From JAPLKB01 sp964429485 (GTDB lineage: Bacteria > Desulfobacterota > Syntrophorhabdia > Syntrophorhabdales > Syntrophorhabdaceae), in assembly GCA_964429485.1 (NCBI GenBank), contig CAYSBW010000029.1:1-23808 (forward strand): a DNA stretch of 23,808 nt. The letters are read 5' to 3'. Position numbers and translations under genes: made by a program. The notes under the pieces are model-generated. The model was not told the origin of the DNA and searched no databases. It was given only the letters and a program-made list of their open reading frames with translations. Positions 1 through 7,145 of the stretch are shown piece by piece. Position 1 is the first letter of the stretch. Every line of letters begins with the position of its first letter.

Positions 1-1
1 A

Positions 2-562
2 TACATGGCTAAAATCGACAGGATTAAATTGCCTAACACGAAAATAAAACTCCTCCAGCAATTACTCAAAAAAGCGATAGAAGAATTCAAAAAAGTAAAC
101 AGAATAAAGGGAATAGACTTTACCGGGCGACTCAAGGCCTTAATCGAAAAGTACAACGAACGAAAAGAAAGTTTTGCACTTGCAAACGATGTTCTTGATG
201 ATATCGCCCGGCATTTTGCAGACCTGTTCAAAGACCTGCAGAAGGAAAAGTCTTCTTTCGAGGAAATGGGAATCAATTTCGAGGAAAAAGCATTCTATGA
301 CATTCTTAAAGCAGTCGCAGAAAAACATGAATTTGAATACCCGCATGAAAAGCTTATTCCTTTATCCCAGGCAGTAAAAAAGGTTGTGGATGACAAGGCC
401 AAGTACACCGACTGGTCACAGCGTGATGATATAAAAGCGGAATTAAAAGTTGATCTGATATTGATTCTCGCAGAACACGGATATCCGCCAGTTCCCAAGG
501 ATGAAGTGTTCAAAGAGATATTTGAACAGGCTGAAAACTTTAAGAAGTATAGGGATGAATAA
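2..562 (+). CDS. hsdR: Type I restriction enzyme R subunit (HsdR), C-terminal fragment
   Basis: This is the tail of the motor/nuclease subunit of a type I restriction-modification complex, which translocates DNA and cuts it when the target is unmethylated. The frame is open to the left edge, so the gene almost certainly begins outside the window and the ATG at 5 is probably an internal Met. What is visible (about 186 residues) is the helical C-terminal domain that follows the helicase lobes and contacts the HsdM/HsdS core. Recognisable family stretches are PNTKIKLLQQLLKKAI near the start, a YNER motif at about residue 50, and the ending with WSQRDDIKAELKVDL, GYPP and a final FEQAENFK. No nuclease or helicase motif lies inside the window, so whether the full enzyme is intact cannot be judged. 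The gene ends in TAA and no hsdM/hsdS partner follows, so partners would have to lie upstream. Confidence 0.85.
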   Translation, partial: YMAKIDRIKLPNTKIKLLQQLLKKAIEEFKKVNRIKGIDFTGRLKALIEKYNERKESFALANDVLDDIARHFADLFKDLQKEKSSFEEMGINFEEKAFYDILKAVAEKHEFEYPHEKLIPLSQAVKKVVDDKAKYTDWSQRDDIKAELKVDLILILAEHGYPPVPKDEVFKEIFEQAENFKKYRDE

Positions 563-626
563 GTGGAGGAAAGAAGAAATAGCTTCCGCCGTCCTGGCTC
601 CAGCGGTTGGGGCGTGGTTGAAAAGG

Positions 627-690
627 GCTAACAAATCGCTGCGCTCCGTAAAAACCAGTGAGCTCAGTCGTGCCGGGATTATGCAAGGGT
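627..690 (+). other. Possible half attC-like (integron recombination site) remnant
   Basis: Directly after hsdR, a GC-richer patch carries GCTAACAAATCGCTGCGCTC, which resembles the 5' side of many integron attC sites (inverse core ending in AAC, followed by an AAATCGCTGCGCTC-type arm). A functional attC should have the complementary arm and a GTTRRRY core within about 60-140 bp downstream, and I see neither before the glycosyltransferase gene. It may be a decayed or truncated site, or a chance resemblance. The similarity is from memory, not from a search. Confidence 0.2.
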
Positions 691-708
691 CTTGATATGA
701 AAAAAAGT

Positions 709-1602
709 TTAAAAAAATGACTTAATGAATTTTATAAGATAGCCTATCTTGAAAATTCGCTCCGGGCTAAGAGAGATAGCTTTGATATAATGTTTTCTTG
801 CAATCTTATTTTCTCCTGACAGATAGAGTTTTCTAAAAAACTCCATATGCCGGTTAACAATAAAATCCTTGCGAATATGTTCAATCGTTCCATTGTAAAA
901 AGGATCATCAAAAATTATTTTTGCAAGAATTTCACCCTGTCGTTTCAGCTCCTCTATGTTATGCCGCAGGCTGTCACCATGCCATACCGTGATAGCAGTA
1001 GGTTCAGTTAAGTAATAAACAGGTGCTGCAAAAAATATTTTTGAAAAATAGACTATATCTTCTCCGTTTGATATACCCGGGGGAAATCTGAATTTTTTTG
1101 CAATATCAGAACGTATCAATAATGCACAGGTGCCAAAGGGGAATTTCCCCGTCAGAAGATCCACATGAAATTTATCTGACATGAGATTATTTTTAAATCC
1201 TGGCTTACAGTATAATTTATCGTTCTTTAGCGAATAAGTTTCAGTAATAACAGATCCTGCAAGAGGATTTTTAAAAAGCGCTTCAAGTCTTATTCTAATT
1301 GCATTCTTGGTAAGATAATCATCCGCATCGAGAAAAGCGATATAATTGCCTCCAGCAAGTTCCAACCCCCTGTTTCTGGCTGACGACACCCCTGAATTTT
1401 TCTGTCTTACATATATTATTTTTTCATTATATCCATCTATGATATTTTTTGTATTATCCGTTGAGCCATCATCTACAACAATTATTTCAAGTGGTCTATA
1501 TGATTGATCAAGACAAGATTGTATGGCTCTTGGCAAATAATCTGCGTAATTATAAGTTGGTATTACTATTGAAACAAGAGGGGAGTCTTTTTCTGTTTTC
1601 AT
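709..1602 (-). CDS. Family 2 glycosyltransferase (GT-A fold)
   Basis: Probably transfers a sugar from a nucleotide-sugar donor to a lipid or polysaccharide acceptor on the cytoplasmic face of the membrane. The GT2 signature is clear: the N-terminal VSIVIPTYNYADYLPRAIQS strand-helix, VDDGSTDNT with Asp44/Asp45 for the nucleotide, NSGVSSARNRGL at about 69-80, and the metal-binding LDADD (Asp92-Ala-Asp94). The C-terminal 150 residues are variable and give no acceptor clue. No transmembrane segment is obvious, and 297 residues is typical for a single-domain GT2. There is no Shine-Dalgarno upstream of the ATG. A perfect TATAAT hexamer lies on the minus strand at 1620-1615, only 12 nt before the start codon, so the message may be nearly leaderless. 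It has no other cell-surface genes beside it and stands alone between an hsdR tail and ctpA. Confidence 0.9.
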   Translation of the reverse strand: MKTEKDSPLVSIVIPTYNYADYLPRAIQSCLDQSYRPLEIIVVDDGSTDNTKNIIDGYNEKIIYVRQKNSGVSSARNRGLELAGGNYIAFLDADDYLTKNAIRIRLEALFKNPLAGSVITETYSLKNDKLYCKPGFKNNLMSDKFHVDLLTGKFPFGTCALLIRSDIAKKFRFPPGISNGEDIVYFSKIFFAAPVYYLTEPTAITVWHGDSLRHNIEELKRQGEILAKIIFDDPFYNGTIEHIRKDFIVNRHMEFFRKLYLSGENKIARKHYIKAISLSPERIFKIGYLIKFIKSFF

Positions 1603-1712
1603 TATTTATAGACCATTATATAAACTGACACCATGTTTTGCTAAATATTTTAGAAAAAAGATCACAGAAACTTACTAAAACTAAAAGCTTTTATACATAA
1701 TAACCTTAAAAA

Positions 1713-1755
1713 AATAAGGTGGGAGAAATTTTAGTTCATCATCTCACACCTTATT
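1713..1755 (-). terminator. Rho-independent terminator of ctpA
   Basis: On the minus strand, 25 nt past the ctpA stop, AATAAGGTGTGAGA (1755-1742) can pair with TCTCCCACCTTATT (1726-1713) with one mismatch, enclosing a 15 nt loop. A T-rich run (TTTTTTT, ending near 1706) follows at once. Stem plus U-tract is the classical intrinsic form. It separates ctpA from the glycosyltransferase gene downstream on the same strand. Confidence 0.8.
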
Positions 1756-1779
1756 ATTAACAAATACTATACTATATTT

Positions 1780-3075
1780 TTACTTGCCTCTTAAAGCTTC
1801 CCATCCTTTTAATATTTGAAGTCCCATCGACAATTGAAAATCATCTTCAATTGATATTTTACCATTATTTTCAGCAGGTTTTGTTTCATTCTTATTCGAT
1901 TCGATGTGCCTTTCCAGATCCTTTTCCTTAATAGGGGTAATTTTTTCTTTTCCTTTCACTATGTTGTTATCAACAATAATATCCGGTGTTACACCCTCTG
2001 CCTGTATTGACCTACCCTTAGGTGTAAAATATTTTGCTGTCGTAAGTCTCACAGCAGATCCGTCACCAAGGGGAAAAATCGTCTGAACAGAACCTTTACC
2101 GAAAGTTTTTGTTCCCACAACAATAGCCCTTTTATAGTCCTGTAAAGCACCGGAAACTATTTCAGAGGCGCTTGCACTGCCATCATTTACAAGCACTACA
2201 AGAGGACCCATATAATCGTTCTTATTATTTGCATAAAATTTAATTTTATCATCATCCTTTTTTTTGCCTTCTATATAGACAATAAGTCCTTCAGCAAGAA
2301 ATTTATCTGAAACTTCAACAGCCTGCTCCAACAATCCACCAGGATTGTTTCTCAGATCAAGAACAATACCTTTCAAGGGTTTGTCTTTGTTGGTTTTGGT
2401 AAGTTCCTTCATGGCATTTTCCAGATCTTTTGCTGTTTTTTCCTGAAATTGAGCAATACGGACATATCCATAATCATCTTCTAACATTTTATACTTCACG
2501 CTTTTTACAACTATTACATCTCTTATAACTTTAAAATCTTGAGGTGCGGAAAAACCATCTCTCATGATAGTCAGCGTAACAGGTTTGCCCTTGGAACCTC
2601 TTATCAATTTAACAACATCCATTAGACCCATATTTCTTGCGGGTTTGCCTTCAATCTTAATAATATGGTCTCCTGCTTTTATACCAGCCTTGTAAGCTGG
2701 AGTATCTTCTATCGGTGCAATAACAGTCGGAAATCCATCCTTGATTGTAATTTCAATACCTATACCCCCGAATTCACCCTTTGTTTCACTCTGCATATCT
2801 TTATACATATCAGGCGTTAAAAAGGAAGAATGAGGATCAAGAGATTCGAGAATTCCTTTTATCGCAGCATAGATAACTTCTTTATCCTTTACATCATCTA
2901 CATAATTTTTCTTTACCAGATCTATAACATCGGAAAATGTTTTTAAATATTCATAAATCTCTTTACTATCAGTCCCTGATGCATAGGTCCTTTTCCCTTG
3001 TGTGCCTATGAGAAGACCGAGAACAAAAATCAAAACAAAAACAATACTAAGAGAAAACTTCGCTTTTCTGCTCAT
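1780..3075 (-). CDS. ctpA: Carboxy-terminal processing protease CtpA (peptidase family S41)
   Basis: Periplasmic serine protease that trims or degrades envelope proteins from their C-termini, probably including cell-wall hydrolase regulators. The order is: a signal anchor (about residues 7-25, LSIVFVLIFVLGLLIGTQG), an N-terminal helical region with the typical VIDLVKKNYVDD and LDPHSSFLTPDMY, a PDZ domain (about 95-185) and then the S41 core. The catalytic pair is Ser302 in GSASASE and Lys327 in FGKGSVQ, 25 residues apart as the family requires. GRSIQAEGVTPDI near residue 355 is also standard. The length of 431 is usual for CtpA. The start is supported by AGGAGG at 3089-3084, 8 nt before the ATG. 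The gene is divergent from mnmA and ends in a terminator, so it appears monocistronic. The last ~70 residues are Lys/Glu-rich and then end in a hydrophobic helix. Confidence 0.95.
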   Translation of the reverse strand: MSRKAKFSLSIVFVLIFVLGLLIGTQGKRTYASGTDSKEIYEYLKTFSDVIDLVKKNYVDDVKDKEVIYAAIKGILESLDPHSSFLTPDMYKDMQSETKGEFGGIGIEITIKDGFPTVIAPIEDTPAYKAGIKAGDHIIKIEGKPARNMGLMDVVKLIRGSKGKPVTLTIMRDGFSAPQDFKVIRDVIVVKSVKYKMLEDDYGYVRIAQFQEKTAKDLENAMKELTKTNKDKPLKGIVLDLRNNPGGLLEQAVEVSDKFLAEGLIVYIEGKKKDDDKIKFYANNKNDYMGPLVVLVNDGSASASEIVSGALQDYKRAIVVGTKTFGKGSVQTIFPLGDGSAVRLTTAKYFTPKGRSIQAEGVTPDIIVDNNIVKGKEKITPIKEKDLERHIESNKNETKPAENNGKISIEDDFQLSMGLQILKGWEALRGK

Positions 3076-3095
3076 CTATCATTCCTCCTGTTTTG

Positions 3096-3124
3096 ATAAT
3101 ACTATAATCAATACAAACTTTCAA
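3096..3124 (-). promoter_or_regulatory. Candidate sigma-70 promoter of ctpA
   Basis: Reading the minus strand, TTGAAA (3124-3119) and TATTAT (3101-3096) each match consensus in 5 of 6 positions and are separated by exactly 17 nt. Transcription would start near 3089, so the leader would hold little more than the AGGAGG ribosome-binding site. The very short leader is the only argument against it. Confidence 0.45.
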
Positions 3125-3196
3125 TGAGATTAACATGATAGTGATGATGATGACTAATTACTGCAAAGAATCATATCCTATGCTATTCTATCTGTA

Positions 3197-4267
3197 ATGG
3201 AAACAGTTTTCATAGCCATGAGTGGAGGGATAGATAGTTCCTTTGCTGCATATCTTCTCAAAAAGCAGGGATATAAAGTTGTGGGGGTTACCTTTGAACT
3301 TCTACCCTCCTCGTATAAAAGCGCCAATAACTCGCAAATTTGCTGTTCACTGGAAACTATCCACAGAGCCAGAAAAATTGCGGACGACCTTTCAATACCA
3401 CATTGCGTAATCAATATGAAGAACGAATTCCAGGAATTTGTAATAGATAATTTTTTAGTTGAATACAAATCAGGCAGAACACCTAACCCCTGTATTCTCT
3501 GTAACAGATACATCAAATTATCATCTTTTTATAATAAAGCATTGTCTCTCGGGGCTGATAAAATTGCCACAGGCCATTATGCAATTATAGAGCATGTATC
3601 GGGGAATTATGGAATCAGGAAAGGAACGGATAAATCCAAGGATCAATCCTATTTTCTATACCCTGTCAAAGAAAGTTCATTGAAAAATATTCTTTTTCCA
3701 CTTGGAACATATAAGAAAAACAATGTGACAGCCAATTCAGAGGAATTTTGCTGGAGCTCCCGGAATATAAAGGAGAGTCAGGATATCTGTTTCATCCCTG
3801 AAGGAAATTACAGAGGTTTTTTATCAAAATATATAAAATTCAAGGAAGGACCAATTTACCATAGAAATGGTAAATTAATGGGAAAACATAATGGGTTGTA
3901 CCTTTATACAATAGGCCAGCGAAGAGGTTTGAATATACCCTATAAAGAACCCCTCTATGTTTTGGAACTTATACCGGACAGCAACACCCTGATTGTCGGA
4001 TCAAAAGAAGACCTTAAAAGGAAAAGTCTTACAGCTGATGATGTAAATTTGTTTCATCTGTTTTTAGAATCAGATTTTTCATCAGGAAATTTTTCTGCAA
4101 AAGTACGATACAGGCAAAAAGAAGAGTCATGTAAACTCAATATATCCAACGGTCTTTTGTCTGTAAATTTTGAAAACCCTGTATATTCAGTAGCTCCGGG
4201 TCAATCTGTGGTTGTATATAAAAATGATACAATTGTCTGTGGAGGAATTATCAAGGACAGTGAATAG
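3197..4267 (+). CDS. mnmA: tRNA-uridine 2-sulfurtransferase MnmA
   Basis: Adds sulfur to U34 of the tRNAs for Lys, Glu and Gln, using ATP and a persulfide carried on the enzyme. The PP-loop SGGIDSS is at residues 9-15. The two catalytic cysteines are Cys99 in TPNPCILCN and Cys198 in ESQDICFIPEG. TGHYA (around 121) and GQRRGLNIPYKEPLYV in the central domain are family marks, and the C-terminal beta barrel is present. 356 residues is normal length. The stretch before the second cysteine (NNVTANSEEFCWSSRNIK) departs from the usual EVRxIA-type helix, but the key residues are intact. The ATG at 3197 has no clear Shine-Dalgarno; it is chosen because the conserved N-terminal strand begins immediately. 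It is transcribed divergently from ctpA. A tRNA-Gln, a MnmA substrate class, lies at the other end of the window but is not linked to it. Confidence 0.94.
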   Translation: METVFIAMSGGIDSSFAAYLLKKQGYKVVGVTFELLPSSYKSANNSQICCSLETIHRARKIADDLSIPHCVINMKNEFQEFVIDNFLVEYKSGRTPNPCILCNRYIKLSSFYNKALSLGADKIATGHYAIIEHVSGNYGIRKGTDKSKDQSYFLYPVKESSLKNILFPLGTYKKNNVTANSEEFCWSSRNIKESQDICFIPEGNYRGFLSKYIKFKEGPIYHRNGKLMGKHNGLYLYTIGQRRGLNIPYKEPLYVLELIPDSNTLIVGSKEDLKRKSLTADDVNLFHLFLESDFSSGNFSAKVRYRQKEESCKLNISNGLLSVNFENPVYSVAPGQSVVVYKNDTIVCGGIIKDSE

Positions 4268-4300
4268 ACCGTACTGCCAGGAACTGATAAGGAGTATAAA

Positions 4301-4330
4301 TTGATTTTATTACAATATCCTGTATATTAT
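4301..4330 (+). promoter_or_regulatory. Candidate promoter upstream of the UPF0182 gene
   Basis: TTGATT at 4301-4306 and TATTAT at 4325-4330 are separated by 18 nt and would give a leader of about 77 nt. A second TTGACA at 4352-4357 lacks a good -10 partner. The gap between mnmA and the next gene is 146 bp with no terminator-like hairpin, so read-through from mnmA is also possible. Confidence 0.35.
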
Positions 4331-4389
4331 ATAAAAATCTAACAGCATTGACACAGGCAATAACAAGAATCATTCCCTAAAATAAAATA

Positions 4390-4413
4390 ATGAAAAAAAA
4401 GGGGGGGGGATAA
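4390..4413 (+). promoter_or_regulatory. A8-G9 homopolymer at the ribosome-binding site of the UPF0182 gene, with an in-frame mini-ORF
   Basis: A run of eight A (4393-4400) followed by nine G (4401-4409) ends four nucleotides before the ATG at 4414 and forms the purine-rich ribosome-binding site. A seven-codon ORF starting with ATG at 4390 crosses the run (M-K-K-K-G-G-G) and stops with TAA immediately before the gene's own ATG, in the same frame. Long G runs slip during replication, so the spacing and strength of this site could vary between cells. That consequence is inference; the run itself is plainly present. Confidence 0.5.
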
Positions 4414-7110
4414 ATGAAAGGAAAGACGATGAGAATTATCTTTATTGGGCTGCTGATTATAATTATGCTGGCAGCATCAAAGATAATAAATTTCTATATT
4501 GACTGGTTATTCTTTAAAGACCTTGACTATCAGGATGTTTTTATTAAAGTATTCTCTACTGAAATCTTTACCGGACTTTTTTTCGGTTTGATTTCTTTTC
4601 TATTTGTTCTTGCCAACATGCTTTTAGTGTGCAGAATTCATTTTCCTTCGGTTAACCTGAGTTTGACACAACAAATAGGCATTTCACTGAACCTGGACGC
4701 CCTGAACAGGCTTTCAAAACCTTTCAGCATACTAATGGCTGCTTTTATAGGTTTTTTCGGAGGAATATGGGGAAGCAGTTTCTGGTCTCAGACGCTTATC
4801 TTTCTCAACAGCGTAAACACGGGGTTAAAAGATCCTATCCTGGGTAAAGATGCCGGTTTTTACCTTTTCAAACTTCCTTTTTATGAATTTATAAGCGCAT
4901 ATGCAGGGCTTATTATTTTTATTACGTTGATCCTTATTGTTGTGGCATACTCAATAAGAGGCGGCATTTTGCTTGGCATCTCCGGTGTATCAATGTCAAA
5001 AGAAGCAAAAATGCATACAGGCATACTTGCAGGTTTGTTCCTCTTCAAGGTTGCCACCGGTTTTTATCTTGATCGCTTCGAGCTTCTCTATTCAAATCAT
5101 AGTGTTATTACAGGAGCCGGATATACTGATGTGAATGCAAGACTCCTTGTTCTGAGTCTACTTTCCCTGTTGACCATTATTGCCGGTTTTGCCTTTATAA
5201 CTTCATTTACAAGGAAATCCTGGAAAATTACTCTATATCCCTTAGGCCTGGTTCTGCTGGTATATGTATTCGGCATGGCAATCTACCCTGCTCTGCTGCA
5301 AAACTTTAAAGTTGCTCCCAATGAACTCGGCATCGAAAAACCTTATATTGAACATCATATCGCTTTTACAAAGTACGGATATAATCTCGATAATGTATCT
5401 GTCAGGCCCTTTGATGTTTCATATAACCTTACAGAAAAGGACATACAACAAAACACAGCCACTATTAAGAACATAAGACTCTGGGATGAATCACCTTTAC
5501 TTAAAACATACAGTCAGTTGCAGCAGATAAGAACTTATTACAGATTCACAAATATTGATAATGACCGCTATAACATTGACGGAGAATACAGGCAGGTAAT
5601 GCTGTCAGCCAGAGAACTCTCCTATGACGATCTTCCCAGCAAGTCCTGGATAAATGAAAAATTTGTTTTTACCCACGGTAACGGAATTACCATGGGGCCG
5701 GTCAGCCGAATTACCCGTGAAGGTCTGCCTGAATTTATTATCAAGGATATTCCTCCTGTTTCAAGCGCTGATATTAAAATAACAAAACCTGAAATATATT
5801 TTGGTGAACTGACAAGTGATTATATTATTGTAAATACAAAAATCCCGGAATTCAGCTATCCTACTTCAGAAGGAAATATATATACCTCATATAAAGGTGA
5901 AAAAGGTGTTCCTCTTGATTCTTTTTTTAAACGTGCATTATTTTCAATATCATTTCAAACAGCCAAAATCCTTCTATCATCTGATATTAAGAAGGAAAGT
6001 AAAATTCTGTTTAACAGAAATATTGTTGAAAGGGTACGGAAGATAGCACCTTTTCTCAAGCTTGATTCAGATCCTTATATAGTAGTCTCCAGAGAAGGAA
6101 AACTTTACTGGATTATTGATGCCTACACAGTCTCAGCCATGCTTCCCTACTCAAAAAGACTGAAGAATTATGTTAATTATATGAGAAATTCAGTAAAGAT
6201 CACAATAGATGCCTATACTGGAAAGGTTGATTTTTACTTGAGTGATACCGATGATACTATTATAAATGTATACAAAAAGATTTTCCCGGGACTTTTAAAA
6301 CCCATATCCCTAATGCCTACTGATCTGAAGGAACACATACGGTATCCCAAGGAATTTTTCAATATACAGGCTCACATGTATGCAACCTACCATATGAAAG
6401 ACCCTAAAGTTTTCTACAACAAGGAGGATCTGTGGGAAATACCGTCACATGCCGAAAAATCCATGGAGCCCTATTATCTGATTATGAAATTGCCTGAAGA
6501 AAAGAATGAGGAATACGCACTTTTTATGCCTTACACACCTTCAAAAAGGGATAACCTTGCTGCCTGGTTTGCCGCAAGGTGCGATGAACCTAATTATGGA
6601 AAACTGATCGTCTATACTTTTCCAAGAGACAGGCTTGTTTTCGGACCAGGACAGATTGATGCAAGAATAGATCAGGATTCCTTTATTTCCCAGCAGATCA
6701 CCCTCTGGGGCCAAAGCGGTTCAAAAGTGATACGTGGAAGTCTACTTATTGTTCCTGTCGAAACATCGCTCATGTATATCCAGCCCCTGTATCTTGCTGC
6801 AGAAGATAAAGGCGGCCTCCCCGAACTCAGACGTGTAATAGTGGCATATGAGAATGATGTTGTAATGGATGAAAACCTTGAACTATGTCTCCAGAGATTA
6901 TTCGGGGGACGAAAAATTAAACATACTTCAGTTTCAGACAAATCAGAGCCAATGGCATCACAAAGAAAAGCATCAACTAATGAACTTGCACGGGATGCCA
7001 TGAAACAATTTGAACAGGCAAAAAATTTCCAGAAACAGGGCGACTGGGCAGGCTACGGAATACAACTAAAAAAACTTGAAGAAATACTGAAAAAGATGAC
7101 AACCCAGTAA
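4414..7110 (+). CDS. UPF0182 family (COG1615) large membrane protein
   Basis: Function is unknown for the family. The N-terminal third holds about seven hydrophobic segments (roughly residues 7-25, 48-70, 105-125, 160-182, 205-215, 240-262 and 272-292), ending in YVFGMAIYPALLQNF. A large non-membrane domain of about 600 residues follows and begins with the family-typical VAPNELGIEKPYIEHHIAFTKYGYNLD. Other strongly family-like stretches are YTSYKGEKGVPLDSFFKR, RKIAPFLKLDSDPYIVV, GKLYWIIDAYT, YPKEFFNIQAHMYATYHM and PGQIDARIDQD. The C-terminus has the usual helix with GDWAGYGIQLKKLEEIL. The length of 898 is normal. The following gene is 35 bp downstream on the same strand, so co-transcription is likely. 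That is no evidence for a shared function. Confidence 0.88.
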   Translation: MKGKTMRIIFIGLLIIIMLAASKIINFYIDWLFFKDLDYQDVFIKVFSTEIFTGLFFGLISFLFVLANMLLVCRIHFPSVNLSLTQQIGISLNLDALNRLSKPFSILMAAFIGFFGGIWGSSFWSQTLIFLNSVNTGLKDPILGKDAGFYLFKLPFYEFISAYAGLIIFITLILIVVAYSIRGGILLGISGVSMSKEAKMHTGILAGLFLFKVATGFYLDRFELLYSNHSVITGAGYTDVNARLLVLSLLSLLTIIAGFAFITSFTRKSWKITLYPLGLVLLVYVFGMAIYPALLQNFKVAPNELGIEKPYIEHHIAFTKYGYNLDNVSVRPFDVSYNLTEKDIQQNTATIKNIRLWDESPLLKTYSQLQQIRTYYRFTNIDNDRYNIDGEYRQVMLSARELSYDDLPSKSWINEKFVFTHGNGITMGPVSRITREGLPEFIIKDIPPVSSADIKITKPEIYFGELTSDYIIVNTKIPEFSYPTSEGNIYTSYKGEKGVPLDSFFKRALFSISFQTAKILLSSDIKKESKILFNRNIVERVRKIAPFLKLDSDPYIVVSREGKLYWIIDAYTVSAMLPYSKRLKNYVNYMRNSVKITIDAYTGKVDFYLSDTDDTIINVYKKIFPGLLKPISLMPTDLKEHIRYPKEFFNIQAHMYATYHMKDPKVFYNKEDLWEIPSHAEKSMEPYYLIMKLPEEKNEEYALFMPYTPSKRDNLAAWFAARCDEPNYGKLIVYTFPRDRLVFGPGQIDARIDQDSFISQQITLWGQSGSKVIRGSLLIVPVETSLMYIQPLYLAAEDKGGLPELRRVIVAYENDVVMDENLELCLQRLFGGRKIKHTSVSDKSEPMASQRKASTNELARDAMKQFEQAKNFQKQGDWAGYGIQLKKLEEILKKMTTQ

Positions 7111-7145
7111 TTTTCATATTTACAATATTAATGAGGATTATATAA

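Noticed and set aside
555..695. 46-codon plus-strand ORF overlapping the end of hsdR (starts MNKWRKEEIAS).
   Set aside because: No convincing ribosome-binding site, no recognisable family, and it runs through the attC-like patch; probably chance.
3178..3516. 112-codon minus-strand open frame.
   Set aside because: Antisense to the start of mnmA, whose PP-loop and cysteine motifs show the real frame.
4301..4342. Short frame TTG at 4301 with GGAG upstream, as a leader peptide before the UPF0182 gene.
   Set aside because: Only 13 codons, no regulatory codons or attenuator hairpin; overlaps the promoter candidate.
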